DNA of 64,000 nucleotides from Natronomonas halophila (lineage in GTDB: Archaea > Halobacteriota > Halobacteria > Halobacteriales > Haloarculaceae): the NCBI RefSeq assembly GCF_013391085.1, contig NZ_CP058334.1, positions 992,001 to 1,056,000 on the forward strand, read 5' to 3'. Shown one piece after another: positions 49,688 to 58,998 of the stretch. Each line of letters starts with the position of its first letter. Position 1 is the stretch's first letter. Position numbers and translations under genes: made by a program. A model generated the notes under the pieces. That model was given only the letters and a program-made list of their open reading frames with translations, was not told the origin of the DNA and made no database searches.

Positions 49688-51922
49688 TTACGTATCGACG
49701 CCGACGACGAACGCCTCGCCGGTGGTCCCGGAGATGTCCGCCCACGAATCGCCCTGCTTGCGCTGGGCCGGCCCGAACGTGTAATAGCCCGTCCCGGTCG
49801 GCTCCGTCGGCGCCTCCAGCAGATAGTCGTAAGTCGCCTCGTCTGTGGCGCCGCCGGTGAAGTAGACGTACTGGACGCTGCCGTCCGTTTCGACGCGCTG
49901 GACGTCCTCGCAGGCGTCGACGAGCACGTTCCACGAAGCCGGGACGACGTCCCGGACCTTGCCTGGCGATGGCGCCTCGACGGAGACGGTCTGTCGGCTC
50001 AGTTGACCGGCGGTGTAGGCCGTCGAGTCCACAGTCCGGGTGCCGGAAAGCGCCTGCGGCGCCGCCGCGAAGCCGCCGCCCCACGCGTTCACGACGAGGG
50101 TGTTCTCCCCGCCCGTCTCCACCTGAACGGGCGTCGGCGTCGGTGAGTAGGTCCGGCCGCTGACGAAGCCCTGATGGAGAACGAGTGCCAGTCGCTGGCC
50201 CGCCTCGACGACGGCATCCAGCGGCTCGATAGGAATGTTCACGTCGATGGCTTCGCCGGGAACCACGGTACCAGCCTCGGGGGCCGCCTGTGCGTACCGG
50301 AGGTCGACCTGTCCCCAGCCGAGCCGCTGGGCGTTGTCGTTCTCGTCGACGGCGTACAGATAGGCCGTCAGATGCGGCGCCGGTCCCGTCGGCGTCGCCG
50401 TGACGTTTACCTCGGGCACGCCGGCAATACGGAGCCGTTCGTCGACCGCCTCGGAGACGAAGGAGGCACAGGACCGACAGCCCGGTTCGGGGTTCGACGG
50501 CTGCGTCGGGTCGTACTCGCGGGTCTCGTCGACGTAGACGACCTGACTGCCCGTCGACGAATCGGCGCTGGTGCGCAGGTCGCCGTTCGTGCCGAGATAC
50601 AGCGTCTTCGGGTCAGCCTCCTTTGGCGGCCACTCGTCGGCGCTGTACCACTCGCCCGCCGAGTTCTGCGCGTGGACCCGTGCCTCGAAGGCCCGCGAGA
50701 GGTCGCCGTCCGGGTCGTCCGGAATCGCGTCCCCCAGCGCGTTCTCGTTGCGTCCTTTCAGTTCGCTTTCGAACCACTGCAGGAGGTAGTCGGCCCAGTC
50801 GGGGTTGTAGGACGCCGACACGACGGGGTCGCTACTGTCCTTCATCCGGCCGTCGTCGGGATAGCGGTGGCTGAACTGCCCGAAGTAGATGTGGGTCTTG
50901 ATGCCGGCTTCCTCCAGGGCATCGACCCACGGGTACACCTGCGAGGGGTCGACGTTCCAGTCCTGCAGGCCGTGAACGAGCAGGATGCTTCCCTCGTAGT
51001 TGCGCGCGACACCCGGCTTGAGGACGCGCTCGGTCCAGTAACCGCTGGGGTCGTACTCGCCGGTCGCACCCGCATACACCGACCACAGCGCCCCCTGCGT
51101 GTAGTTGTCGGGACATTGGGCCCGCGAAAGGTAGGTCGAAAGCCCCGTCCCGGAGGCCGGCGAATGCTCCGCCAGCGAGATGGCGTAGTAAAGCCCCGGC
51201 AGAACGCCATAGCCGCGTTGCTCCGGCGCGCCACGCTTGTACATCAGGTCGTGGATATCCGGCACGCCCGAGAAGGGGACGATAGTCGCCAGATAGGGGT
51301 TGCCCGCCCGCGCGGCCATCCACGGCGTCGTCCCGTCGTAGGACCGGCCGATGATGGCGACGTTCTCGTTGGAGTTCTCGTGTTCGCCGAGCCACGTCAC
51401 CGCCTGATTGACGTCGGCCTGCTCGTTCGGCCCCATCAGTTCCATACAGCCGCCGGAACCGCCGGTGCCGCGAACCGCGACGGCGGCGACCGCATACCCC
51501 TGCTGGACGTAGTTCTCGGCCAGCCGGCGGGTGCGGATACAGTCCCGGACCGAAAAGCCGCGCAGGTCACTGATATACGGCGTCGCCCGCAGGATGACGG
51601 GCGCCGTCTCGCCCTCGTCGAGGTCCGGCCAGAGGACGCCGATTTGTATCTTCTCGCCGTCGCGGCCGCTTTCGAGTTCGACCGTCTGCTCCTCGCCGAA
51701 GTCGTGGGTCGGTTCCCGGGAAACCTCGGTGTAGTGTTCGGTCCGGCTCGGGTCACAGTCGTAGCCGAAGAACGTGACGTTCGGACCCGGTGCGGGTTCG
51801 TCCGGAACGAGTTCGTCCGCGCTCGCGTTGCCGACGAGCGATACCCCTGCCGTGCCGGCCGCCGCCGACCGCAGTAGCGTTCGTCGCGAAAGTCCTGTGT
51901 CGTGCCCCTCGTTGTCCGTCAT
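49688..51922 (-). CDS. Tat-exported CocE/X-Pro dipeptidyl-peptidase-like hydrolase
   Basis: A 744-residue S15/CocE-type serine hydrolase. Tat signal LSRRTLLRSAAAGTAGVSLVGNASA. Alpha/beta-hydrolase core with nucleophile motif AIIGRSYDGTTPW (GxSYxG; Ser near 200), GGSGGCMELMG, and LLVHGLQDWNVDPSQVY near residue 325 with the candidate catalytic Asp; the His candidate follows in FGQFSHRYPDDG. The C-terminal half is a jelly-roll domain typical of this family. It hydrolyses ester or peptide bonds outside the cell. ATG 51922 is chosen because of the Tat motif. Placement within an essential gene cluster is unusual. Confidence 0.9.
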   Translation of the reverse strand: MTDNEGHDTGLSRRTLLRSAAAGTAGVSLVGNASADELVPDEPAPGPNVTFFGYDCDPSRTEHYTEVSREPTHDFGEEQTVELESGRDGEKIQIGVLWPDLDEGETAPVILRATPYISDLRGFSVRDCIRTRRLAENYVQQGYAVAAVAVRGTGGSGGCMELMGPNEQADVNQAVTWLGEHENSNENVAIIGRSYDGTTPWMAARAGNPYLATIVPFSGVPDIHDLMYKRGAPEQRGYGVLPGLYYAISLAEHSPASGTGLSTYLSRAQCPDNYTQGALWSVYAGATGEYDPSGYWTERVLKPGVARNYEGSILLVHGLQDWNVDPSQVYPWVDALEEAGIKTHIYFGQFSHRYPDDGRMKDSSDPVVSASYNPDWADYLLQWFESELKGRNENALGDAIPDDPDGDLSRAFEARVHAQNSAGEWYSADEWPPKEADPKTLYLGTNGDLRTSADSSTGSQVVYVDETREYDPTQPSNPEPGCRSCASFVSEAVDERLRIAGVPEVNVTATPTGPAPHLTAYLYAVDENDNAQRLGWGQVDLRYAQAAPEAGTVVPGEAIDVNIPIEPLDAVVEAGQRLALVLHQGFVSGRTYSPTPTPVQVETGGENTLVVNAWGGGFAAAPQALSGTRTVDSTAYTAGQLSRQTVSVEAPSPGKVRDVVPASWNVLVDACEDVQRVETDGSVQYVYFTGGATDEATYDYLLEAPTEPTGTGYYTFGPAQRKQGDSWADISGTTGEAFVVGVDT

Positions 51923-52026
51923 GGTACAGCACCACACGGGCGACCGGTATGCAAAAACCCTAGTGATACTAACAGGTTATAATCGCCCGACGTAAGCCGG
52001 GTAGCGCCGGTATTACAAGTAGGAAA

Positions 52027-52566
52027 TCAAGGTGCGAGAATCGAGGCGACGCGAGTATAGTCGCCGTCCATCTTCTCCAACAGATTGCGGCAGTCGATGC
52101 GGAGACCCTCCTCGACGATGGCCAGCACCATCCCCTCGTCGGGTTGGCCGTAGACGACCGAGGCGCCATCCGGCGCGGTAACGATTGCGGGCAGCGCCGC
52201 GAGGTCCTCCTCGCCGACGACGGTGATGACGACGGTGCCGGGCCGTTCGATGGCGTCGACCAGCGCCTCCAGCAGGTCGTCGGTCAGCGTCCCCGGCGGG
52301 TTCTCGACCTCGATTTTGTGGTCGAACCCGTCGATTGCTTCGACGACCTCGCGTTCGACCTCCTCGCGTTTCGTCTTGCCGTCGACAAGCGCCACGTCGG
52401 GCTGATAGCCCGCCGTCAGCAGGTGGTAGGTGACGATGTCGCCGACGGCGATGATAGGTTCGGTCGCGTCCCCCAGCAGGACCTCGGCGTCCGTGTAGAC
52501 GGGGCCCATCGGGTCTTTGAGTTCGTGCCGGAGCGCCTCGGGGAGTTCGGCGACCACCTCGGCCAT
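52027..52566 (-). CDS. GTP-dependent dephospho-CoA kinase (DUF359)
   Basis: A 179-residue DUF359 protein, the archaeal GTP-dependent dephospho-CoA kinase that completes coenzyme A synthesis. Seen: VGDIVTYHLL, ALVDGKTKRE, NPPGTLTDDLLEAL, VVGEEDLAALPAI, and YGQPDEGMVLA. These are the family signatures. It follows spt4 by one base (52567 to 52566), as in the usual archaeal order. Confidence 0.92.
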   Translation of the reverse strand: MAEVVAELPEALRHELKDPMGPVYTDAEVLLGDATEPIIAVGDIVTYHLLTAGYQPDVALVDGKTKREEVEREVVEAIDGFDHKIEVENPPGTLTDDLLEALVDAIERPGTVVITVVGEEDLAALPAIVTAPDGASVVYGQPDEGMVLAIVEEGLRIDCRNLLEKMDGDYTRVASILAP

Positions 52567-52764
52567 CTATCTGACCTTCAGCGCGTAGCGGCCGGGTTCG
52601 GTGACTTCCATCTCCGCCGCAATCTGGCTCTGTTCGGGGTGGGCGATGACGACGTAGCCCGCCCAGTCCTCGGTCAGCGAGTTCGACCCGCAGGCCGTAC
52701 ATTGCTCGCCTTCCTCGACTTCGAGGACGCGATGGCAGTCACGACACACCAGTCGATCGGCCAT
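52567..52764 (-). CDS. spt4: Transcription elongation factor Spt4 (RpoE'')
   Basis: A 65-residue zinc protein. CRDC (about residue 7-10) and CTAC (about 22-25) knuckles, then WAGYVVIAHPEQSQIA, typical of archaeal Spt4. It pairs with Spt5/NusG to aid elongation by RNA polymerase. Coding sequences of rpo7, spt4 and the DPCK abut without spacer. Confidence 0.95.
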   Translation of the reverse strand: MADRLVCRDCHRVLEVEEGEQCTACGSNSLTEDWAGYVVIAHPEQSQIAAEMEVTEPGRYALKVR

Positions 52765-53334
52765 CTAATCACCCGCCTGCGCCTCGCGGCGCTGCCGTTC
52801 CTCTTCGAGCCAGCCGTGCTTGCCGAGGCCGGGCTGTTTGGCCGTCAGGCCGATCTTCGTATCGCGGGGGTTCCGCTCGTCGATGCTCTTGGTGACGATG
52901 CGTGCGCGCACCGAGTCGCCCACCGAAAGCACGCGGTTGGAGTCCCGCGAGGCCAGTTGCTGGTTCTCCTCGTCATAGGCCAGATACTCGTCCGAAATCT
53001 GGGAGACGTGGAGCAGGCCGTCGACGGGGCCGATGCCGACGAAGGCGCCGAAGTTGACGACCTCGACGACCTCGCCATCGACGACTTCCTGCATCTGGGG
53101 GTCGAACGTGACGGCGTCGAACTCCGCCTCGTAGTAGACGCCCGGTCGGTTCGGCAGGACCGCACCCTGTCCGATGTCGTGGACCTCCGAGATGGAGACC
53201 ACGCTCCCGACGTTTTCGTCCATCTGTCCTTCGAGCTTGTCCTGCAGCAGCCGCTTGACGAGCTCGGGCGACACATCCGCGAGGTGCTTCGGCGGCACCT
53301 CAACCGTATCCTTGAGTCGTACCCGTTTGTACAT
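52765..53334 (-). CDS. rpo7: DNA-directed RNA polymerase subunit Rpo7 (RpoE')
   Basis: A 189-residue subunit of the polymerase stalk. MYKRVRLKDTVEVPPKHL N terminus, an OB/S1 domain in GEVVEVVNFGAFVGIGPVDGLLHVSQISDEY, and RIVTKSIDERNPRDTKIGLT. The C-terminal acidic/Gln-rich tail is short. It overlaps neither neighbour: the PIN gene ends one base upstream. Confidence 0.96.
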   Translation of the reverse strand: MYKRVRLKDTVEVPPKHLADVSPELVKRLLQDKLEGQMDENVGSVVSISEVHDIGQGAVLPNRPGVYYEAEFDAVTFDPQMQEVVDGEVVEVVNFGAFVGIGPVDGLLHVSQISDEYLAYDEENQQLASRDSNRVLSVGDSVRARIVTKSIDERNPRDTKIGLTAKQPGLGKHGWLEEERQRREAQAGD

Positions 53335-53335
53335 G

Positions 53336-53710
53336 CTATGGTTCGTTGATATCCAGTTTGTTGCTCCCGCGTAAACTAATTACGGGAACGTTCGCCTCTA
53401 AAAGCCGCTTTTGGAGCGGCTTGTCGTTCGTCACCACGTAGTCGGCCGCCTGGCCGAGTTCCAACACCGCGTCGTCCGCATATTCTGCGTCGTGCTCGAG
53501 TGGTTCGCACTCCCGGCGGGCGAGGTCCGCGCCGACGCTTGCCGCCGTCGCCTCCTCGCCGTGGTCGCCGGCCAGTTCCTCGAGTTCCTCGAGGACCGCC
53601 TCGGGGACCACCGCTTCGTAGTCGCCGAGCAGGCGGTCGAGTTCCTCGAAGGTCCGCACCCCGACTTCGACCGGCATCATCAGTGCGTTCGTATCGAGCA
53701 CCACGCGCAT
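53336..53710 (-). CDS. PIN-domain protein (Fcf1/Utp24-like)
   Basis: A 124-residue PIN-domain protein encoded between aIF2-gamma and rpo7, its usual archaeal place. Acidic residues of the nuclease site: Asp in VVLDTNALM, Glu in LEELEELAGDHGEE, Asp in EYADDAVLELG, and Asp in YVVTNDKPLQKRL. Related archaeal proteins are implicated in rRNA processing. The start overlaps the aif2g stop by one base (TGATG). Confidence 0.88.
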   Translation of the reverse strand: MRVVLDTNALMMPVEVGVRTFEELDRLLGDYEAVVPEAVLEELEELAGDHGEEATAASVGADLARRECEPLEHDAEYADDAVLELGQAADYVVTNDKPLQKRLLEANVPVISLRGSNKLDINEP

Positions 53711-54933
53711 CACCGAAGCGTACCGACGCCGATGAGCCGCCAGCGCGCGCCGACGCGGCGGTTGATGGCTATCTTGGCGCCCTCCTGTGCACAGACGGGG
53801 CGTTTGAGTTTGACCTCACACTCGCCCTCGCGGGCACTCGTGACCGACCCGACGGTCGTCGCCGTCCCGACGGTGAGCATGAGCGGTTCGCCCGTGCTGA
53901 TGGGTTCGACGTCCTCCTCGCCGACGATGCGGTCCAGCAGTTCGACGTCCATCGTGAAGTCGTCGTGGGTCGGCGGGAGCGTGCCCGGCGGGCCCGCGAC
54001 CTGTCCGGCTAAGGCGTCGCCCTTCGTCAGCGAGGGGTCGAGGCCGGTCCCGACGCCGAGCAGACCGCCCGGCGTCACCTCGTCGACGAACTCGCCGCCG
54101 GCCTGTAGCGACCGGATGGATGTCTCGACGGGGCGGTACTCGGACTTGCCGCCTTCCTCGACCTCGCGGCCGGGCTTAATCTCGATTTCGTCGTCGTTTT
54201 CGAGGCGGCCCTGCGTGAGCGAGCCACCCAGAACGCCGCCGGTGAGGTCCTCGAACGTCGTGCCGGGGCGGTTGATGTCGAACGACCGCGCGACCTGCAG
54301 GCGCGCGTCGGCATCGGGGTCGCGGTCCGGCGTCGGAATCTCCTCCTCGATGGTCTGGATGAGGAGGTCCATGTTGACCTCCTGCTGGGCGGAGGTGGGG
54401 ACGATGGGCGCGTCCTCGGCGACCGTGCCCTCGACGAACTCCTGTATCTGTTCGTAGTTGTCGACGGCCTGCTCGCGGTCGACGAGGTCGATCTTGTTCT
54501 GGGCGATGACGATGTTGTCGATGCCGATGATGTCCAGCGCCATCAGGTGTTCTTCGGTCTGGGCACGGGGGACCGGCTCGTTGGCGGCGATGACGAGCAC
54601 GGCGCCGTCCATGATGGACGCCCCCGAGAGCATCGTCGCCATGAGCGTCTCGTGGCCCGGCGCGTCGACGAACGACACCGTTCGGAGATGCTCGCTCTCC
54701 GAGCCGTCCGCGCACGTCTCGTCGACGGTGTAGCGGTCCGGTTCCTCAAGGTCCGGACACTCCCGGAACGTCGCGTCGGCGTATCCGAGGCGAATGGAGA
54801 TGCCGCGTTTCATCTCCTCGGAGTGCTGGTCGGTCCACTCGCCCGAAAGCGCCTGGACGAGGGTCGTCTTGCCGTGGTCGACGTGCCCAACCAGTCCGAT
54901 GTTCACCTCCGGTTGTCGGTGTTCTTGCGTCAT
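53710..54933 (-). CDS. eif2g: Translation initiation factor aIF2 gamma subunit
   Basis: A 407-residue GTPase that delivers initiator tRNA. GTP-binding motifs: G1 [11 protein letters not shown] (16-26), G3 DAPGHE, and G4 NKID. Zinc knuckle region [17 protein letters not shown] differs from the four-cysteine pattern, since only two Cys remain visible there. C-terminal beta-barrel domains are complete. It heads the operon with PIN, rpo7, spt4 and DPCK genes. Confidence 0.95.
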   Translation of the reverse strand: MTQEHRQPEVNIGLVGHVDHGKTTLVQALSGEWTDQHSEEMKRGISIRLGYADATFRECPDLEEPDRYTVDETCADGSESEHLRTVSFVDAPGHETLMATMLSGASIMDGAVLVIAANEPVPRAQTEEHLMALDIIGIDNIVIAQNKIDLVDREQAVDNYEQIQEFVEGTVAEDAPIVPTSAQQEVNMDLLIQTIEEEIPTPDRDPDADARLQVARSFDINRPGTTFEDLTGGVLGGSLTQGRLENDDEIEIKPGREVEEGGKSEYRPVETSIRSLQAGGEFVDEVTPGGLLGVGTGLDPSLTKGDALAGQVAGPPGTLPPTHDDFTMDVELLDRIVGEEDVEPISTGEPLMLTVGTATTVGSVTSAREGECEVKLKRPVCAQEGAKIAINRRVGARWRLIGVGTLR

Positions 54934-55076
54934 TTAGTAATGACGTGAATCTCCGCCCGTGCGCCTGATAACGCTTACTATACCTTCGGCGGCGATTTGG
55001 GCGAAACCGAGACCGATTCGCGACGCCGACTCGCCGCTTCCAAAACAATCACCCCCATTGTGTGCCAACTAAAGTC

Positions 55077-55754
55077 ATGGCCCGCATCGAGACCGTCACC
55101 TTCGATTCGTACAGCACTCTCGTCGACGTCGAGGCCGTCGAATCGGCGCTTGCCGACGCCGTTTCCGACCCCGAACCCGTCTCGAACCACTGGCGCTCGC
55201 GGTCGCTCATGTATACGATGGTGACGAACGAGGTCGACGCCTACGACACCTTCTACGCGCTGAACCGCGCGGCGCTGGAACACGCACTTGCCGCCCACGG
55301 CGTCGACCTCCCCGAAGCAGAGCGGGAGGCTATCCTCGAAACCTACCACGAACTCGCCGTCTTCGACGACGTCCGGGAGGGCCTCCAGCGCCTCCACGAT
55401 GCCGGCGTCGACACCTACGTCGTCTCGAACGGCAACCCCGACATGCTCTCGTCGATGGTCGACCACGCGGGCATCGGCGACTACATCGCCGATACAATCA
55501 GCGCCGACGAGGTGGCGACGTTCAAGCCGAACGCCGAACTCTACCGGCATGCCGCGGCCCGAACGGGCACGCCCATCGACCGCATCGCCCACGTCAGCGC
55601 GCTCTTCTACGACGTCCTCGGCGCCAAACACGCGGGGATGACCGGCGTCTGGCTGGACCGCGGGAAGGTTCCGTGGGACGATTTCGCCGGTAATCCCGAC
55701 GCCATCATCGACGATATCCGCGCGCTGGACGGGACGCTCGATATCGACGGATAA
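55077..55754 (+). CDS. HAD superfamily hydrolase, haloacid dehalogenase type II-like
   Basis: A 225-residue HAD protein. Motif I FDSYSTLVD (nucleophile Asp in FDSYS), motif II VSNGN, motif III Lys in TFKPNAELY, motif IV SALFYDVLGAKHAGMTGVW resembling the sxxxxDxxGAkxaG of L-2-haloacid dehalogenases. Whether it dehalogenates or is a phosphatase cannot be told. It diverges from the aif2g operon. Confidence 0.9.
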   Translation: MARIETVTFDSYSTLVDVEAVESALADAVSDPEPVSNHWRSRSLMYTMVTNEVDAYDTFYALNRAALEHALAAHGVDLPEAEREAILETYHELAVFDDVREGLQRLHDAGVDTYVVSNGNPDMLSSMVDHAGIGDYIADTISADEVATFKPNAELYRHAAARTGTPIDRIAHVSALFYDVLGAKHAGMTGVWLDRGKVPWDDFAGNPDAIIDDIRALDGTLDIDG

Positions 55755-55827
55755 CGGATGTTGACAGCAATATTACAAAAGCGTCGTTGAGGCAAGTTAT
55801 TAGCCGGTAGCGGTACATGGAGCGAAT

Positions 55828-56715
55828 ATGAGCGACGCAGAAAGCGCGGGCGCGTTCGCCTGCGAGGAGTGTCTCCAGCCCGCCGAAGCCTTCGCGGTCA
55901 TCGGCAACGAGACGCGCCTCGCCATCCTCGAAGCCCTCTGGGAATCGCCCGAACGTCCCGTGTCATTTTCCGACCTCCGCCGCCGGGTCGGCACCCGCGA
56001 CAGCGCGCAGTTCAACTACCACCTCCAGAAACTGACCGGCCAGTTCGTCAAGAAGACGGAGTGTGGCTACGACTTCCGCGGCGCCGGCCGTGCCGTCATC
56101 CAGGCCGTCCTCTCGGGTAGCCTCAATCAGGACCCCGAGTTCGGCCCCGTCGAAGTCGACGGCGAATGTGTCGATTGTGGGGCCACGCTGGTCGCGCACT
56201 ATCAGGACGAAACCCTCCGTGTGGAGTGTGCGGACTGCGGCCGACTCCACGCCGACGGCGAGTTCCCGCCCGGCGGCCTCGAAGACCGGACCAAAACCGA
56301 GGTGATGGACGCGTTCAATCAGCGCGTTCGCCACCTGATGTGTCTCATCTCCGACGGCGTCTGTCCGGCCTGCAACGGCCGCACCGAGATGACCATCACC
56401 CGCACCGGCGAGTTCGTCGATTACGACGTCCACATCGAACACGAATGCCAGCGCTGCGGGCAGACCAACCCCACCTCGGTCACTATCGCCCTCCTCGACG
56501 ACGCCGAAGTCGTCTCCTTCTACCGGGACCACGGCATCGACCTCAACGCCGCGGCGTTCTGGACGCTAGAGTGGTGTGTCTCCGACGACCACACCGAAAT
56601 CATCTCGGAGGATCCCTGGGAGTTCCGGGTTCACATCGAACTCGACGACGAACGCCTCGTCGTCGACCTCGACGAGAACCTCGTGGTCGAAGAGGCGAGA
56701 CGGGAACCCCTGTAG
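55828..56715 (+). CDS. ArsR-like winged-helix regulator with zinc-ribbon C-terminal domain
   Basis: A 295-residue protein. N-terminal CEECLQPAEAFAVIGNETRLAILEAL then FSDLRRRVGTRDSAQFNYHLQKLTGQFVKKTECGYDFRGAG is an ArsR-type winged helix. The C-terminal half has cysteine knuckles CVDC, CADC, CPAC and CQRC, giving a DUF7351-like zinc domain. Such proteins are common haloarchaeal regulators; the signal is unknown. The DUF5787 paralogue starts 59 bases downstream on the same strand. Confidence 0.85.
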   Translation: MSDAESAGAFACEECLQPAEAFAVIGNETRLAILEALWESPERPVSFSDLRRRVGTRDSAQFNYHLQKLTGQFVKKTECGYDFRGAGRAVIQAVLSGSLNQDPEFGPVEVDGECVDCGATLVAHYQDETLRVECADCGRLHADGEFPPGGLEDRTKTEVMDAFNQRVRHLMCLISDGVCPACNGRTEMTITRTGEFVDYDVHIEHECQRCGQTNPTSVTIALLDDAEVVSFYRDHGIDLNAAAFWTLEWCVSDDHTEIISEDPWEFRVHIELDDERLVVDLDENLVVEEARREPL

Positions 56716-56774
56716 GCAGGATTTCCATCGCCGGGAGCGCGCTGTTTTTCCTCCTGCCGCCCGTTGCTGCGGAC

Positions 56775-57743
56775 GTGCGGGAGTACGCCTTCGAGTTGGC
56801 GATGTGTGCCGCCGTCGAGGCCGACAGCGACGGCCTCGTCGCCCGCCAACTCGGCAGTCACACCCGCATCGTCGACGCGGTCGAAGTCCTCCCAGGCCCC
56901 GACTTTTCGGCCCGGACCGAGGTTACCGCCGAGGCGATTCCCGACCTCGCCATCGAAAGCGAGGTCGGCGTCGGCCGCGCCCGCTACTGGAAGGACGCCG
57001 TCGACGCCGCGCCCGACCGCGCCGAAAGCGCCGTCGACCGCGCAGTCGATATCGGCTTTTTCACCGATGAGCGTCGCAACGGCCGTCGCTACGTCCGCCA
57101 GACGGCTCGCTATCCGGAGTGGTTCGACGGCCTCCGCGCCTTCGAGAACAAACCCGACCTCGGTCGTCCCGGCGACCTGCAGTTGCAGTTGCGAAAGGAC
57201 GTCTCGCTGGGCCTCTTCGACGAGGTCGTACTGGTCACCGAATCCTACGTCACCGGCGCACACCTGAACCGCATCCCAGAATCAGTCGGTGTCTGGCGCT
57301 TCTCCCCCGATGAGGGCCGCTTCGAGGTGATTCGCGAGGCGACCCCGCTCGCGTCCTCCGGGCCCGGTATCGCCGTCCTCGACGAGACCCCCACCAAGGT
57401 CGACATCGAACCAGTCACCGCCGACGAGAAGGCCCGCTACCGCCGCCGCATCGCCGAACGCGCCTACGGGAAGGGCTGGCGACCCGACGCGCTGCCGGCC
57501 TGCGAGAAAGCGGAAGCGCGCGGCCCCGAGTTCCGCCCCGACGACGCACTGCCCTACTGTGGCTGGAAGGGCCGCTTTGTCGACCCTGCCAGGGAGTGCG
57601 GCGCGGACTGCGACGGATACGCGGCCGCCGACCCGCCCGAAGCCGATGTTGAGGCCGCACGCGCCCGGCATTCACCGTGGAATCCCGACCCGGAGGGGCG
57701 GGAGCGCCGGCAGGTCGGTCTCGACCGCTTCGGCGAAGAGTAA
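56775..57743 (+). CDS. DUF5787 family protein, paralogue 2
   Basis: A 322-residue paralogue of the gene at 33371, starting at a GTG (VREYAFELAMC). Shared with the first: N-terminal Cys, LVARQLG, YPEWFDGLRAFENKPDL with E-N-K, LQLQLRKDVSLGLFDEVVLVT, ERAYGKGWRPDALPAC, LPYCGWKG and ARECGADC. The Cys-x3-Cys and the single N-terminal Cys are kept in both, arguing for a structural metal or iron-sulfur site. It lies after the winged-helix gene. Confidence 0.8.
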   Translation: MREYAFELAMCAAVEADSDGLVARQLGSHTRIVDAVEVLPGPDFSARTEVTAEAIPDLAIESEVGVGRARYWKDAVDAAPDRAESAVDRAVDIGFFTDERRNGRRYVRQTARYPEWFDGLRAFENKPDLGRPGDLQLQLRKDVSLGLFDEVVLVTESYVTGAHLNRIPESVGVWRFSPDEGRFEVIREATPLASSGPGIAVLDETPTKVDIEPVTADEKARYRRRIAERAYGKGWRPDALPACEKAEARGPEFRPDDALPYCGWKGRFVDPARECGADCDGYAAADPPEADVEAARARHSPWNPDPEGRERRQVGLDRFGEE

Positions 57744-57816
57744 TCGTCCCTTCGACCCGCACGACCGGCACCGTGCCGCGGGTAAACCTCTTGACGCCGG
57801 CACTCGCGTATCGACC

Positions 57817-58998
57817 GTGAACCGTGCCGGCCTCGCCTCGCTGACGGCCCTCGTTTTCGTCATAGCGCTCTGTGTCACCGCCGCCACGGGGGCCACTGCG
57901 GCCACCGAAACCGCTGATACCGCTACCTGTGTCGGTCCCGTCGACCGGCCCGCGAACGCCGAGACGCTCGTCACCACGCAGGGACTGCAGGTCGTCGGCA
58001 ACCGTTACGAGAAACGGCCGGCGATGCTGGCGGCGTACGGCCCCACGGCGCGGCCGGTCTGGAGCCACGACCTCGACGAGCGAGGCCGCTTCGTCGGGCG
58101 AAGCGTTGCTGACACCCCAAACGGGACGTTGCTGGTCACACAGGAGGGAAGCCACACCGTCGTCGAACTGCTGGACGACGAGCGGCGACCGGTCTGGGCG
58201 CTCCGGTTCGGCATCGGCGACGGACCGAGAGCCAGTATCGATGTTCGAGACGCACTGCTCGAACCGGAGGGCCTGCTCGTCGCCGACCGGGACCGACTGG
58301 TCCGGTACGACCGGGAGACGGACCGTATCGTCCGTGAGTGGCCCGTGCCGGCCGCGTCACGCGACAACCGGACGATTACCGGCGTCGCGTCGCTTTCGAA
58401 CGGGTATCTCGTTACCGTTGCTGGAGAGAACAACGGGTCGGTGCTGGCCGTGGGCGACGCCGGCGTCCGCTGGCAGGTCGACGGCCTACAGGAACCGTAC
58501 AGTCCGCAGCATCTCGGCGGAAGGGTCCTGTTTGCCGAGATGGGCGCCGACCGTGTCGTGGAGATGACCCCCGACGGCGAGGTCGTCTGGGCCCTGACGG
58601 GACTCGACCGCCCCCGAAGCGCCGAACGCCTGCCCCGCGGGACGACGCTGGTTTCGGACCGGCGGAACCACCGCGTGCTCGAAATCGGGCCGCGCGGGCG
58701 CGTCGTCTGGACGGCGTTTGCGCCGTGGGAACCCGCCGACGCGACCCGGACCGTCGACGGAAAACGGCAGAGCGTGACCGCCGAAAACGTGACCGGGACC
58801 TACGGAGTCACCGCCGCCAACGCGAGTTACGACGAACTGGCCGCCTGCGAGGACGGGTTACTCGCGCTGGCACCGAACCGGACCGAGCGGGCGACGACGC
58901 TGGTCGAGGACGGCACCGACCGCGTCGCTCTCGGCGCACTAATCGGGTCGCTCGTGCTCGTCGGCGCGCTGGTGGCCCGCCGCCGGGCTACAGCGTGA
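57817..58998 (+). CDS. Secreted arylsulfotransferase-like beta-propeller protein
   Basis: A 393-residue protein starting at a GTG. An N-terminal signal-type helix (LASLTALVFVIALCVTAATG), then repeated beta-blades: PVWSHDLDERGRFVG, GTLLVTQEGSHTVVELL, NGYLVTVAGENNGSVLAV, GRVLFAEMGADRVVEMTPDGEVVWAL and RNHRVLEIGPRGRVVWT. The W-rich repeats resemble the ASST (arylsulfotransferase) family. A C-terminal membrane helix (ALIGSLVLVGALVARRR) anchors it. No catalytic His/Arg pair could be confirmed. Its end overlaps the convergent MBL gene by 11 bases. Confidence 0.78.
   Translation: MNRAGLASLTALVFVIALCVTAATGATAATETADTATCVGPVDRPANAETLVTTQGLQVVGNRYEKRPAMLAAYGPTARPVWSHDLDERGRFVGRSVADTPNGTLLVTQEGSHTVVELLDDERRPVWALRFGIGDGPRASIDVRDALLEPEGLLVADRDRLVRYDRETDRIVREWPVPAASRDNRTITGVASLSNGYLVTVAGENNGSVLAVGDAGVRWQVDGLQEPYSPQHLGGRVLFAEMGADRVVEMTPDGEVVWALTGLDRPRSAERLPRGTTLVSDRRNHRVLEIGPRGRVVWTAFAPWEPADATRTVDGKRQSVTAENVTGTYGVTAANASYDELAACEDGLLALAPNRTERATTLVEDGTDRVALGALIGSLVLVGALVARRRATA

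Noticed and set aside
52144-53349. 401-codon plus-strand frame opposite the DPCK-spt4-rpo7 genes
   Set aside because: Shadow of three abutting conserved genes.
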